Origin: Blasia pusilla
Lineage: Eukaryota > Marchantiophyta > Marchantiopsida > Blasiales
Assembly (NCBI GenBank): GCA_050084515.1
Contig: CM114272.1
Span: forward strand, 38,192,001-38,256,000
Length of the DNA stretch: 64,000 bases
Direction of reading: 5' to 3'
Notes under the pieces: model-generated
The model's database searches: none
The model's input: the letters and a program-made list of their open reading frames with translations, nothing else
Told to the model about the DNA's origin: nothing
Made by a program: the position numbers and the translations under genes
In this document: in pieces, positions 9,719 through 21,472 of the stretch
How positions within the stretch are numbered: the first letter of the stretch is position 1
Layout of the letters: each line of letters opens with the position of its first letter

Positions 9719-12378
9719 TGAGAGGTCTTCGTTTGGGTACCTGGAACTTCTGTGGACTGACCCATGCAAGGAAGCAGCTGGAGGTTGCTGAAGTTTTGCT
9801 GAAAAATCAAATACATATATGCGGGGGTCAGGAAACTTGGGAAACCAAGTTAATGGAGATACCCCATGTACCACACTATGCATGGTTTGGAAAGATGTGC
9901 AGCACCCAGGCGGACAACAACAGAGGTATGAAGGGTGTCGGGTTCTTCATCAGAGACTTCATGGTGGAGAGGTGTGAGATCATCAGCACAGGGCTCGAGT
10001 ATGAACAGAGCATATGGGTCAAAGTCCGAGCTGAGTGCAACTCGCGGGATATGTACATCGGGTGTATTTACATGCCTACAAACAGTGAATCTGCTGCTGT
10101 GATAGAGGCAGCGTTTGATAGTGTGAAAACTGATTGCCTTGAGTTCCAGACAAAGGGGAACATAGTCTTGCTGGGAGACTTCAACAGTTGGGTGGGGCAA
10201 GGCACTGATCCCCAAGCGGAGATCGGGATGTTTGGAGATGTGAGAGTGAATGGCAATGGCACACGGCTGATCACGATGTTGAGGGAACTTCAACTGATGG
10301 CACTTAATGATAGGCATAAGGTGGGATCCCCGGCTTGGACTAGGGTCAACTTCAAGGAGAATGAGAGCTCCATTGTGGACTACATAGCTGTGGATGAGGA
10401 ACTCTACACACGCAGTGGGAAGATCACAGTGGATGCGACAGACATTGGAAGATCAGATCATTTATTGGTCTGGACAGAGTTGCAGCAAAGGCTAAAATGC
10501 TCGACCAAACCAATGCAAAGGGTGATCAAGAAATGGAGGATAGAGGACTTCCAAGATGAGGGCAACAAGAAGGTATACATTGGCAACAAGAAGGTATACA
10601 TTGGCAAGCTGGAAGAAAATCTCTTGGCATTTGACACTTTCATTGAATCTACCGTCAAGACCTTTGGGTTCACAAGAACAACTGTGGACATGGTGCTGGC
10701 ATGGTGGGAGCGTGGAGTGACAGATGCCTCCGAGATTGCTGTCGGCAGAAAATTGATAATATGCGGCAGAGCCGTCAAATGGTGGTCCTTGGAACTCAAG
10801 GCAGCCATTGCCAAACGAAGGGAAGCGTATGTCACAAGTGCCAAAGCCAGGGACGATGCATCCTTGTGGGCAGAGTATGTGGCCCTACGCAAGGAAACCC
10901 GTCTTCTCGTGCGCATGCACAAGAAGAAAATGAACCAAGCCACATACTCATCCATCTATGAGAATTTCACTGAGAATCAGAAAAAGTTCTGGATGGAAGT
11001 GCAGAAATTGAGCAAGGTCAGGGACAAAAACGACGTAAAGGCCTTGAAGAGAAAAGACGGTGGAATGGTGACCATGGCTAAACAGATCCGACATGTGTTG
11101 GAAGGCCATTACAAGGAGTTAGGCAGGAAGCCCGCTCGGACATCCCTTGAAGAGCAGAACTTCGAGAGGGTGGTGGAGGATTTTGTTAAGATACAACGGG
11201 AGAAAGCAGATGATGAGGTTGAGTTGGGCAACCCATATAATGATTGGTTCTCCCTGGCTGAGGTGGGAGCAGCGATCAAAGAACTTGTGAACCACAAAGC
11301 AGGCGGTGGTGATGAGCTTGTGAATGAGCTGTTGAAGTATGGCGATGCCGCTATGGCTCGTTCTCTAGTGAGTCTCTTCAACCTGGTCTGGCGGGCAGAA
11401 GTTATCCCACAAAGATGGCGGATGGGAGTCATCGTGAACCTCTTCAAGAAGGGTGAGCGAGAAGACCCTGGAAACTACAGGGGTATTACATTGTTGAGTG
11501 TAGTCGGGAAGCTCCTCTGCCGTATACTCAACAATAGGATCTCTATGTACCTGGAGGAGAATTCTGTCATCAAGGAAGGCCAGGCTGGCTTCCGGCAAGC
11601 CCGAGGATGCGTGGACCACATCTTCACCTTCAGTCAGATCATCCAGGGTAGGAAAAAAGAGGGGAAACCCACCTATTGCTTCTTCTTGGACCTCAAGAAG
11701 GCATACGACACTGTATGGCGTGACGGGCTTTCTTATAGCCTGTGGAAGGCGGGGCTGAGAGGAAAAATGTGGAGGGTGGTGGAGAAGATGTACCAAAACA
11801 CAAGGAGTAGAGTTCTGGTGAATGGCAAAAAGAGTGGGACATTCGACATCAAGCAAGGAGTGGCTCAAGGATGCCCGCTCTCCCCCACCCTCTTCAACAT
11901 TTTCGTGAATCCCCTATTGGAAGAAATGGAGGATAGTGGACTAGGCATACGGGTGGGCAACAACTCTATTGTTGCCCTCATGTTTGCTGATGACTTTGGT
12001 GACTTGGTTTTCTGCGCAAAATTCACAACACACAGAGCAAGAGCATATGCTGATATTGCTAAGCTAGTAGTACCAGAATTTTTCAACACATTCAGTAGCC
12101 TTGATTCATTGCCCAAAGCTGCTGCAGTGGTAAGTTATGTCTGTTGGGGATCCCAATCAGGTAAAGTAGATGGTGTGGTGAAGAGTTTCTTGGTTGACAC
12201 TTGGAAGCTCCGCACAAACACGTTGTTTGGTCAGCACTCACACTATATGAGAGTGTCTCCCTCCTCTCATATGGTACCTTCTTCACTTGCTTCTCTCTCT
12301 ACACCCATCCCACTCTCAAGCATCGTCCAACCAGGGCGCGGGGTCTATGGTCGCAAGGCTACGACAAGCACTACTTAA
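9718..12378 (+). pseudogene. LINE ORF2: AP-like endonuclease and reverse transcriptase, truncated at the RT catalytic box
   Basis: An 886-codon frame. The N-terminal endonuclease has LGTWNFCGL, GGQETWE, LLGDFNSWVG, SSIVDYIAVD and IGRSDHLLVW (the N, E, DxN, D and DH residues of the exonuclease-endonuclease-phosphatase fold). The RT has FLDLKKAYDTV, GQAGFRQARG, GVAQGCPLSP and LMFADDFGD. Just after FADD (about 12010) LINE similarity stops and unrelated sequence follows, so RT thumb and C-terminus are missing. Residues near 285 carry a tandem heptapeptide from a 21-bp duplication. The frame opens with GTG overlapping the previous TAG; no Met is at the junction. The copy is otherwise little damaged, suggesting a recent insertion. 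Confidence 0.9.
10561..10602 (+). repeat. 21-bp in-frame tandem duplication in LINE ORF2
   Basis: Two identical units, each encoding GNKKVYI, side by side between endonuclease and RT. No frame change. Confidence 0.95.
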
Positions 12379-12392
12379 TGAGTACAGTCTCT
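12327..12392 (+). repeat. Repeat shared with the bZIP intron
   Basis: The stretch beginning CAACCAGGGCGC and ending near ACTTAATGAGTA recurs in inverted orientation with few changes at about 50961-51025. It forms part of the non-LINE sequence fused to the truncated LINE. The element family is unknown. Confidence 0.75.
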
Positions 12393-12579
12393 AGAAGAGA
12401 ATGAGTGAATGAATAGATTTTTTGTCCACGGGGACCCCACAGGGCCATGGGACTTAGTATTGAGACTAAACAACAATTTTAGAGAGAGAGCAAGCACCAA
12501 CGAGGGCCTAAGGGGTCCTGAGAGCCAGGTGAGTGTTCCTGGTCTTCACACAACTATGCAAGAATTTAGCAATCTGAGT

Positions 12580-15500
12580 CTAATTCTGCCTAGTCATGAA
12601 CGGGAGGACCCTGGGAGTTCGGTGAACAAAGAGATCCGGGAAGTCAAGCCTAATGTGATCGTGAAAGGTGCAGTCGAAGAGGTAGTGATGTTCATCATCA
12701 ACAAGCCCCAAGTTGCAAAATCTACATACTCTGTCCTCCCTTTTCTTCTGTGAGAATTTTCCTTTCTCAATCTCCAGGTCTGTAGAGCCACGTCTGAATC
12801 TCACTAATGTATGACGTAACTTAGTGGGAATGGGGGCAGAGATGTAGGAGGCTTGCTGCATGGATCTGCAGTTGTTCATGAGGGTGTGGTAGCGCCTCAT
12901 TCTTTCACCATTTTTGTGAGAGGAATTCCCCCTGCTTTCCCAGAGACGCTGGTGTCGGCCCCAGTTGATGGCAATGTAATTGTTGTGTAATTGTTCAGCA
13001 ATGTCCTAGTGGGTGGCCGTAGGCAGGTCACCGATGGATATTCCCCATTTCATGAGCCACTCGGTGCAGTCATAGTACCAATTTTTAGCCCCAAGGGTGG
13101 CACTACTTTTTGAAACCACGTAGGCCCTGGCGGATAGACGATTGGGATCGTCCTCGCAGATATCCTCAAGGTGTTGGAGAAATGTGATCAGATTTTTAAC
13201 AGCATGGATCTCCATCGGTACCTCCCCAAACTCAGCCAATAGAATGTCATGGGGAGTGGTTTTCCTAATGCCCAGACTCTGACGCATGAAGAGTTTTTGG
13301 GGGGCCTCAAGGCCCTGTGGCCAAGCCTTGGAGCTGGGGCCCCACACTTCAGATGCATAGAGTGTGGCTGGGATCACCAGAGCTTTAAAGAGATGGAGTT
13401 TATGTGGAATATGCCAGAGTTCCATTCTTCTGCAATTGGATTGTAGCAGGTGTAGACCCCTCAAGCATGCATTGATCTTGTTGCGACTCCCATTGGCTCT
13501 CCATTGGTTGTTGGGTTTGAGTTGCACCCCCAGGTATATGTACTCACCCACAATCTCAATGATCTCCCTTCTCATTCCCTGGCTGAAGGTGAAAGTGTGT
13601 GACTGTTGCGCCGTAGGGAGCTGTGATCCAAAGATGATTATCTTCGTTTTCAGCAAGTTGACTTCCATGCCCGATTTGTTGCAGAAGCTTGAAAGTGCAT
13701 TTAGGTAAAGTTGGAGCCCATGTGCTGTTCTAGACATCAGAACTATATCATCTGCATACAGGAGCAGGGGGATGAGGCAGTGTGCTAGCTCTGGTGGATC
13801 TCCATTCACTCCAGAAAGCACCTCCTCAAGTTCGTCAATGTAGAGCCCAAACAATGTAGGTGAGAGGGGGCATCCTTGTTTGACTCCGGTGTTGGAAGAT
13901 AAAGTTTCAGATCTGCCCCTCTTAGTGGCAATCTGTGCAAACACCTGAGCATATGAGACCTTGATTGCTGTAAGTTGTTGTAGTGGGACACCCAACTCTT
14001 CAAGTCGTTTCCAAAGGAGCGCCCTTGGGACTGTGTCAAAGGCCTTCTTGAAGTCTACAAAACAGCAGAACAATTTACCGGGCTTGTGACCAATTCTCGA
14101 CTTGGAAGTTTCTTCAATCAGTACCCGGAGTGTGAGAAGGTGATCCAGGGTGCTATGTGAGTGTCGGAAACCTGCTTGTCCTCTGGCTCGCACCTTCTTT
14201 TCTTCAGCCCAATCGCTGATTTTCCTTTCCAGCAGTAGCCCATACAACTTGGCCATGAGGGAGCTCACCATGATCGTTCTGTAGTTGGATGGTATCATTG
14301 GGTCTCCAGCCTTGAAGAGTGGGTAGATCGTATTCATTTGCCATTCTGGTGGGAAGCCCTGTTGAACTGCAGTTTTGAACATTCTGGTGAGGGTTGGGCC
14401 AATTGCCTCACTTACGAATTTGAACATTTGAGCCTGGCACCCCAAGACATCCTCTGGTTTGTTATGTAGCCTTTTGATTCTTGATGTGACATCGTCAATG
14501 GTGAAGAGGTCCGGTAGATCCTGAGGCCCATTCGGCCAGGATTCGGTGGGAGCGGCAGTGTTGGAGTGGTAAAGTTGGGTACCATATGTGGTCCAGATCT
14601 GTAGATCCTGGAGTGGAATGATGTTCTATCTATTCCTGAGTATTCTCCAGAATTTGGCCGATTGGTATTTCATCTGTTCTGTGAACTCTGTGATCTTGAT
14701 GGCAATGTATTCGTGTTTCTTCCTACGTACCAATCGTTTGTAAGTTTTCTGCAACAATCAAGTGTGTGGAGAGTGTGGATCCTCCCTCAGCCGGTGATTC
14801 AGCTCCTTGCGGGCCTCTTTGCAGTCCTTGTCAAACCAGGGTTGGGAGAAGAACGTAGAAGTGGATCTAATGTGTTTGCCTCCAGACAGTTGGAAAGGTA
14901 GGACTTTTTTGCAACATTGATGTAGGATGTCGCTGAACTCAGTCGTCTTCATTGTGGGTGAGCACTTTGTAAGAGCCTTGTTGATGAGTGTGATGAGTTC
15001 ATCTTTCTTTTCCTGAAGGAAAGTGTATCGACATTTGGTCGGCAGGGTTAATTTTTCTGCAGCCTCTGGGATGGTTTTGGAGACCATGATGTCAAAGTAG
15101 AGTGGTTCATGATCAGATTCTAGAATGGGTGTGACCTGCACATTGGCAACGAGATGTGGTAGTTGATGTACTTCCCCAATCAAGTAGTCAACCACTGATG
15201 TCGAGGTTTCTCTGTTGGAGTCAGAGTGTCCAATGGAAGTGCGACCTCCTGACTGTGGCCACATAGCCATGCCATTGGCGAGTACCAAACAATGTGTTGA
15301 GCAAAGTTGGAGAAGTTTCTCTTCATTGGCTGTTTTTTCCTTGTCCATTGAGTTGCGTTGCATGTGTGGGAAGAATACTTCTCTGAGAGACCCATCAGCC
15401 GACTGAGTATCAATCCCTTCCATGTTGGTGTTGTTTGACATGTAGATTGGAGCTTGAGTGTTGGCCGTTCTCCCGTTGAAATCTCCTACTAGGAGGATAT

Positions 15501-15905
15501 TTCCCCTGTGCATGTGGTGCTCAATAGATGTAGAGAGAGCCTCATACGGGAATTCTCTTTTGAGCACAGTGGGACTGAAGTAGCAAACAGCAATGAGGAG
15601 GTCTTTCCGTAACTCCACTTCTTTGTTGACCTTGATCCAGAGGAAGTGTTTCTCCTCATCAATGTCGGCTATGGAGACAAAAGGTTGTAACCATGGTGCT
15701 ACCAAGCATGCCAGACCACCGTGTCCTTTGCTTTTTTTTGTTTGTGAGTGGGTTGTGGGTAGCAAAAACCTGGAAGTCCTCTATGTTGGGAATGCGGTTG
15801 GAATCATGTTCATGTGTTTCAACAAAAAAGATAAGGTCCAGTTTTGTGCCCAGATATGTAATGCCATTGCCTCTGGACCAAAATGGTGGGGGCTGGTATT
15901 CTGGC
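12580..15905 (-). pseudogene. Second LINE: endonuclease, RT and C-terminal zinc finger, frame-broken
   Basis: The minus strand reads an endonuclease (15905-14758: FFVETHEHDSN, then a frame change in a T-run, LACLVAPWL, LLVGDFNGRT, SVVDYLIGE, ESDHEPLYF). The RT at 14445-13006 has VDFKKAFDTVPR, GQAGFRHSHST, GVKQGCPLSPTLFGLY and LLLYADDIVLMS. A C-terminal CCHC-like end follows at 12900-12580 (RVCRFCNLGLVDDEHHYLFDC). The frames between these parts (for example 14446-14757) still read as LINE protein with one stop and shifts. It is a different family from the LINE at 9.1-12.0 kb, which it faces tail to tail. The 5' end abuts the TIR element at 15886. Confidence 0.9.
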
Positions 15906-15960
15906 AGGAGAGAGGAAGAGAGGAGAGGAAGAGAGGAAGAGAGGAGAGTCTCTCTTAAAA
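15886..15960 (+). repeat. Left terminal inverted repeat
   Basis: Matches the reverse complement of 21714-21773 over about 58 positions, with about 20 extra purine-rich bases in this copy. Left and right differ in four bases after GGTATTC. Confidence 0.85.
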
Positions 15961-16546
15961 AAAAAGGGCTAAATCCGCCTCCTCTCTTCAAAACTTTTTG
16001 ATATATTTGAAATTTTTGTTTGCATTCAAATTCATGAAATCTTTAGAAGAGAGTAGGTAGTGGTCCACATTCGGGCCTTAAGAAACCTCCTTTTTCCAAG
16101 GGGGCGAAAAACAAGTAGACATCATAAAATCACTACAAACATTTTTCCATCACTCTCCACGTGAGCCCAAGTTTTTTCACATTGCCTGTTTCAGTCTACA
16201 GTAAGCTGTGCCCAGGGCTATTTTTTTTGGAGGACCATTGGCAAATAATGTGACAAGAAGTAGCAATCTCATCTCAACATAGGAGACGATAATTAAACCA
16301 AAAGATTGTTAGTTGTCTAGAGTAAAGAGAAATTGATGTCCTTTCATTCACATCCTAAATTTGATAAACCGAGATGCTGCATCCCTCCCAACCCGTCAGA
16401 ATTTTACAAGTTCCAACTCTTGCAACCCGTCGGAATCAGATGGCTTGCACCGCTTGCAAACAAGCTCACCATAACAAAGGAAAGATTTTGAGAAGTGATT
16501 CCATTCCATCGTGCACCCACGAAAATTCAATTGTTTGGGAATCCGA

Positions 16547-16990
16547 AATGGCAATCCGACAGGTTATAGGAATCCAGCATGTCTTAGAGAAGAAAAGAAG
16601 CCTAAAACTGGTTTGAAGATACTAGGGGAACGAGCCAAAAGTGAAGAAGCCCGCCACAATGCCTCAGAATTTGGTCTACCAGGGGAAGAGTCCGACCACT
16701 CAAGCAGCCAACCTGTTGGAATCCGACAGGTTGCTTGGAAATGGTTGAAAAGTTGCAGTGGTCAAAAAGTGAAAAGTTGCTACCTGTGGGAATCACGCGG
16801 GTTGCAAAATAAACATTCTGAGTAGCTAGACGAACACAATCCACAAGTCCAAAAAAATTTCAACAAACTTTTACAAACACCATTATCGGTTGAAAAACTC
16901 TTGTCCTTTATTACCTCCGAAGGAACCTCGGAAATGTACATTTGATCTAGTCTATGATTTCTTCAGCCTCGTCATCTACAAATTTCCTCC
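16547..16990. repeat. Diverged tandem duplication, unit 1
   Basis: Homologous over about 430 bp to 17230-17640: shared GGAATCCA, AGAAGCC, GATACTAGGGGAA, GTGAAGAAGCCCGCCA, the palindrome CAACCTG.., then CTTGTCCTTTATTAC. The duplication brings a second C-terminal-exon-like end on the minus strand. Confidence 0.8.
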
Positions 16991-17190
16991 TAACTCTCCT
17001 AGGTTCGTGTACAAAAGGAATGTCCTGGGATACAAGTGGCTCCTCTGGCCGATTGTAGACGGGGATCGAAAATGTTGGCGAATTCGAGAGCCTTGGTCTC
17101 CCCCTAGGTACACCATAACGGTCCCATGTAACCTGATTTGAGTCCCACTGCCTTCCTCGACAAAAGTATATCCTGTACGCTCTGCAATGT
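16947..17190 (-). CDS. Putative alternative terminal exon of the methyltransferase-like gene
   Basis: The minus strand is open after an AG in CATTGCAG (near 17200) and reads IYFCRGRQ, WDSNQVTWDRYGVPRGRP, then an acidic and basic tail ending VDDEAEEIID and a stop. It is Pro/Arg-rich, without a recognised domain. The corresponding end of unit 2 (about 17605-17650) reads a similar short acidic C-terminus (DLFDEEGKRIRRID). It may be a 3' exon of an older gene copy. No transcript evidence is available. Confidence 0.35.
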
Positions 17191-17229
17191 GACACCCATC
17201 CAAGATCAATATGTGCTCCGCCCTGGAAA

Positions 17230-17650
17230 TACCATGATGGCAATCCCACAGGTAGTAGGAATCCAACACGTCTGAGAGAAGAGAAGAAGCCTACGCCTTG
17301 TTTGACGATACTAGGGGAAGGTGCCAAAGTGAAGAAGCCCGCCAGACTGCCTCTTAAGTTGGACCAACAGGGAAAGAGTCCGATCACTCACGCAGCCAAC
17401 CTGTCGAAATCCGACAGGTTGCTTGGAAGTGGTTAAAAAGGTGCAGTGGAAATCCGACGGGTTGCAAAATAGAAGTCCTCGAAGTATATAGACGATCACA
17501 TTCGAAAAGACATAAAAGATATTCAGAAAACTTTTAGAAACACCACCATCGTTCGAAAAAATCTTGTCCTTTATTACATCCGAAAGAAGCTCGGAACTGT
17601 ACATTTAATCTATTCTACGAATTCTTTTGCCCTCTTCATCAAATAAATCC
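17230..17650. repeat. Diverged tandem duplication, unit 2
   Basis: Partner of 16547-16990, with its own palindrome at 17397-17421 and a half-site near 17450-17466. Confidence 0.8.
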
Positions 17651-18141
17651 CTACTCCAAACGCTGCAGTCAAGCTGGGTCCTTGAGTTCTTTGAACTCAC
17701 TCGTCATCGTCCGAGAGCTCTTGCAAAATTACTTTCGGCCTTGCCCTCCCGATTTTCAGAATCGTGGGAAGTGACGATGGTGTCACTACCAACGGTGGGT
17801 CTGGAACCGGAGCTCTCGGCTTTGGAGGAGAGTTGTACGCCCCAACTAGCGTGTCGTAATCTGCCTTTGCCTCCTTGCAAAGGTCAAACAGTTCCTGCCT
17901 TCCCTCGAGGCAGAGAATGTTTGTGCCACTCTGCCAGGCGCCTTTGATACTCGCTGCTGAAAGGCCCACTAAGTCGAACATCAAGTCACCCGGCCTTGAG
18001 CAGAGCTCGATGAGCGTTTGCATCAGGGCTGGCCACTTTTCCCTTCCTCCAAGTAGTGGGATATCGTCTTGCATGAAAATTCCCGCGGGAGGGGGGAGGG
18101 ATGGTATAAACTATCCTTTATAGTGTGGATCCATGCTTTAT

Positions 18142-18170
18142 AGTGTTTAAGATCCTGGATCTTAAACACT
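18142..18170. repeat. 29-bp perfect palindrome
   Basis: Arms 18142-18155 and 18157-18170 are exact reverse complements (AGTGTTTAAGATCC) around a central T. It lies inside the methyltransferase-like reading frame, encoding FKIQDLKHY. A near-duplicate TTTATAGTGT lies just beside it. Confidence 0.95.
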
Positions 18171-18356
18171 TGGAAGTTGTGCTCGGGCCGAACGAAGCAG
18201 TAAACATAGGAGTGGTCCATCTGTAAAGAAGCACGTTGAAACAATGTCAGCAACTTGGCCACTGGTCTACTCTCAGTATGGTGACATAATGTGCAACACG
18301 TCACCAAAGAACTCCGCTTAACCCTAGAGAACTTCTTTATAATACTAACATTGGAG

Positions 18357-18663
18357 CAACCTGTCGGAGTTTGACGGGTTGTTTTTGTTCATGACCAACC
18401 CGTCGGAAGGCGACAAGTTGCTGGCTTAGAGCAGCCCATGGTTGGTTGAGAGCAACCCGTTGCTTTCAGATGGGTTGCAGCTTTCCGGAAACACAGGGAA
18501 AAAGCATAAGCACCTGCAACCCGTCCAGTTCCGACGGGTTGGAGGTGGTAATGCGTTTTCCCTGTGTTTCTGGGAAAGATACAACCCGTCAGAAAACGAC
18601 GGGTTGCTCTCAGCCAAGCATGGGCTGGTCTAAGCCAGCAACATGTCGCCTTTTGACGGGTTG
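18357..18663. repeat. Cluster of six CAACCCG palindromes in the intron
   Basis: 25-bp sites at 18357, 18396, 18453, 18517, 18582 and 18639. Each is a CAACCCGTCGGA-type half-site, one base, and its reverse complement, with some mismatches. The cluster sits in the putative intron 18221-18723. Confidence 0.85.
18421..18638. repeat. 218-bp foldback with about 84-bp arms
   Basis: Arms 18421-18504 and 18554-18638 are inverted copies with about ten differences: CTGGCTTAGA at one end, TCTAAGCCAG at the other, and ACACAGGGAAAA against TTTTCCCTGTGT inside. A 25-bp palindrome at 18517-18541 sits at the tip. Confidence 0.9.
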
Positions 18664-20801
18664 CTCACGGACAAAAACAATCCGTTGGAGAAATACAATC
18701 TGGAGACAGGAATAGAGCCTTACCCGAATTTGACTCGTCGCGGATCGGAGTGGGTACTCGTTCTTGATGATCCACGATTGCGCCGTCCTCCACTTCAGCG
18801 ACCTCTTGACGCACTAGAGGTTGAAAAGCTTGTCCTCGCTCCCTCCAGTCAAAACTAAGAAGCAGCCCGTATCACTGAGATAAGCGTGTGCAAAGGAAAA
18901 CAGGTGCGCAATCTGGTCATAAGAAAGGGGAACATTCCAGTCTGGGACCCCGTCGGACGGATTCTCGTCCCATAAGCGCAACCCCGAGGGCAAATCAGCG
19001 ATCAAGAGATCCATCGCCACCTCTTCAACCACCCCATGGACCGTCCAGGGAGCGTGCCCGTTTCGTTGAAGCTTCCGTCCCAGCGTTGTCAATTTCTCAA
19101 TGGCGGGTGTCGATGCTTGAGAACTGAAACTTTTCAGCTCATCCAGTAGATTCGTGAAGTGAAGGATAGCGCTTGTCCGGTCGTTGTTTCTCTATGTCTT
19201 CCCAAGGATGATGGACTGTATTCTCCTTGGGACAACCCTGGCGCCTCTCGCTTCCGCTTCTCCCGAGTCTGCGGTTGGCTTGTTAGGGTCTCTATGACCT
19301 CAGACTCTGGTGGGGTTTTTTTCGCGGAGGACCTGGTTCGACCCTCTCTCCCCGCTCGCCCAGAAGATTCCGACTTTGGCCTTGAATCTTTAGCCTCTCT
19401 TTGGGAAGACTCGACCTCGAAATTCTTCGATCCCCTCGCCTTGCCTTTGAGACACGCTGTAGATTTGTCTTTGGCTGTGTGGACCTTGGAAGCCAACTCC
19501 GCTGTCTCGAGGGCTTGCTCTTCCGCATCTCCTTCGAAAAAGTCTTTAGGCTGCACAAAATTGGGGATTTCGTCCCATCCTGCGTCCACTGCATCATAAA
19601 GCAAGCGTAGATCTTTCTCGGTAATGTCCTCAGGGTGATTAAAGTCCAGCCAAATCGGGAAATTCTCCACCTCCCAATTGGACATGCTCTGAGCCATCTC
19701 CGTGTCGTATATGGAGAATGTCTCTCGATTAGGCGGAGAAGCCCACAATTTGGAGGCTGCCGTTATTTTTCGCCACATACCTGCATTCTTACAATGGACG
19801 AAGTACCTGAACACCATACGTTGGGCACCTCTTAGTCGAATTGCATTGGCCGCCTGCTCCTGAAGATCTCGCTTCTTCTTTGCAAAATCCCTTTTTTTCC
19901 CCTCGATTTCTTCGTCAAGGTCTGCCTGAGGGAGGATGCAATCCTTGAACATCGTCCTGAAACCTGGGTTTTTTATGGGCTTGTCTCGGATGTTATCAAG
20001 CCAAAGTTCGAAATCTACAGCACTCTCCAGGTTTGCTTCCTCCGGAAGTGGCTCTATTCTTTTCAGCTCCGCTTGGAGACCGTCGAGCATGGACTTCTCG
20101 ATAAGCCGCAACGCGTCCCAGAACGACCATTCGCGGAGCCAATGGGAGATCACTGGATCAAAAACACCCGGAGGATGGTGTGCCGCCCTCTTTTGGGCCT
20201 CTGTGCCCTCGAGACTGATTTTCATCAGTCGTATTCTCCTAAATTCTCTTATTCCAGGCAAGGCAAATGGATGCACATCATCGAGAGACACTTTCTCCCC
20301 AATCCGACCTTGCGGATCTTCATCCCTTTTCTGCTGGCGCTTGATTATCGCCTTCAGCTCCTTGTAGAAATTCGGACCAAGTGCAGGGTTGAGAATGGCG
20401 ATGTAGCGCTGCATCTTGCTTGCCGTGTACTTTGTGGCTGCAGATACTGCAGCTTGGATGAATTTTGCACGCTCAGACACAAACACTTTCTCCCTCCGAT
20501 CCAGCTCCAATGCAGTACTCTTCTTGGCGGCCTGTATCTTCGACCAGCAAAGGATTGTTACGGCTACATCTTGGGAAATAAATTTATTTTCCCAAGTCTT
20601 CTTTTTGATTTGTGCACCCTTTGCCAGCATCTCATTTACAAGGGCGTTGCCCAAGAACCCCTTGTACTCTGCCGGGTGCGTCGTTAGCACTTTCTTCACC
20701 CGATCGCAATCCAGGATCCAGTGGTAGGTGACATTCCCCTCCGATACAATCCTGCACATCCAAACTCAATATAAGAAATTTTGTAAGGTACATGGGTTCC
20801 T

Positions 20802-21220
20802 GCAACCCGTCGGACTCCGACAGGTCGTCACAGCTCAAGGTCGGATTGAGCAACGAGCTAAATTTTGCAACCCATCGGAGTCCGACGGATTGCATTCAGA
20901 TTTGTAATTGCCTGGTTTCAACCCGTCGGACTCCGACGGGTTGTCAGATGGTCCGTATCAGAAGTGAACATATCAACCCGTCGGAGTCCGACAGGTTGCA
21001 CAGTTTCAATGAAAGCTGCAATTTGATGCCAAAAATGTAGCTCCCAACTTCCGAATGCAACTGGTCGGACTCCGACGAGTTGCTTTCGGCCAAAAACATC
21101 AAAAAACCTCCAAAAACAGCTTCGAGTCAAGCAACCCGTGGGACTCCGACGAGTTGCTTTCTTCAAAAAACATCCAAAAAATGCGGCGAGTCGAGCAACT
21201 CGTCGGACTCCGACGAGTTG
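20802..21220. repeat. Array of seven near-perfect 25-bp palindromes
   Basis: Sites at 20803, 20868, 20919, 20974, 21058, 21132 and 21196. The site 20919-20943 is perfect: CAACCCGTCGGA, one base, TCCGACGGGTTG. The site 21196-21220 is perfect with CAACTCG arms. The last three lie in 64-74-bp tandem units with AAAAACATC spacers. The array is upstream of the methyltransferase-like coding exon. Confidence 0.95.
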
Positions 21221-21472
21221 GTTTGGGCCAAAAACATCCTAAACCTGTGGGTTGGTAACCCCTATGGCTCTTTTGGTTCGAAGAGAGTTTCTAACAAGTT
21301 GAAGAGAGTTTCCGACAGGTTTGAGAGAGGAAAGTTTTGACAAGTTGAAAAGGTAAATTTCCAAAAAAATTTGGTGGTGAAAAAATTTTGAATTTTTTTT
21401 CTATTTTTTAAAACCTTTTTATTTTTTTTTCCTATTTTTTTTAACCGACGGGTTGCAAATTTTTTTGGTGTT

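Larger units (their letters stand above)
17697..20751 (-). pseudogene. Beta-class amino-methyltransferase-like protein of the TIR element (broken)
   Basis: The exon starting at 20751 (after TGTGCAG) gives about 540 codons of a Lys/Glu-rich, partly coiled-coil protein I do not recognise, with an acidic/basic low-complexity C-terminal third. A second frame overlapping from about 19200 continues with LLDELKSFSSQ and then DLLIADLPSGLRLWDE, placed like motif IV (DPPY) of N4/N6 DNA methyltransferases but reading DLPS. After a TAG at about 18814 and a donor at 18724, the next part starts at 18220 (MDHSYVYCFVRPEHNF). After a shift in a C-run near 18090 come GGREKWPALMQTLIELC, SRPGDLMFDLVGLSAAS and ILCLEGRQELFDL, resembling motifs X, I and II. 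The order IV, target region, X, I, II is that of beta-class enzymes. One nonsense and two frame shifts suggest a dead copy; the catalytic change may be ancestral. Confidence 0.65.
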
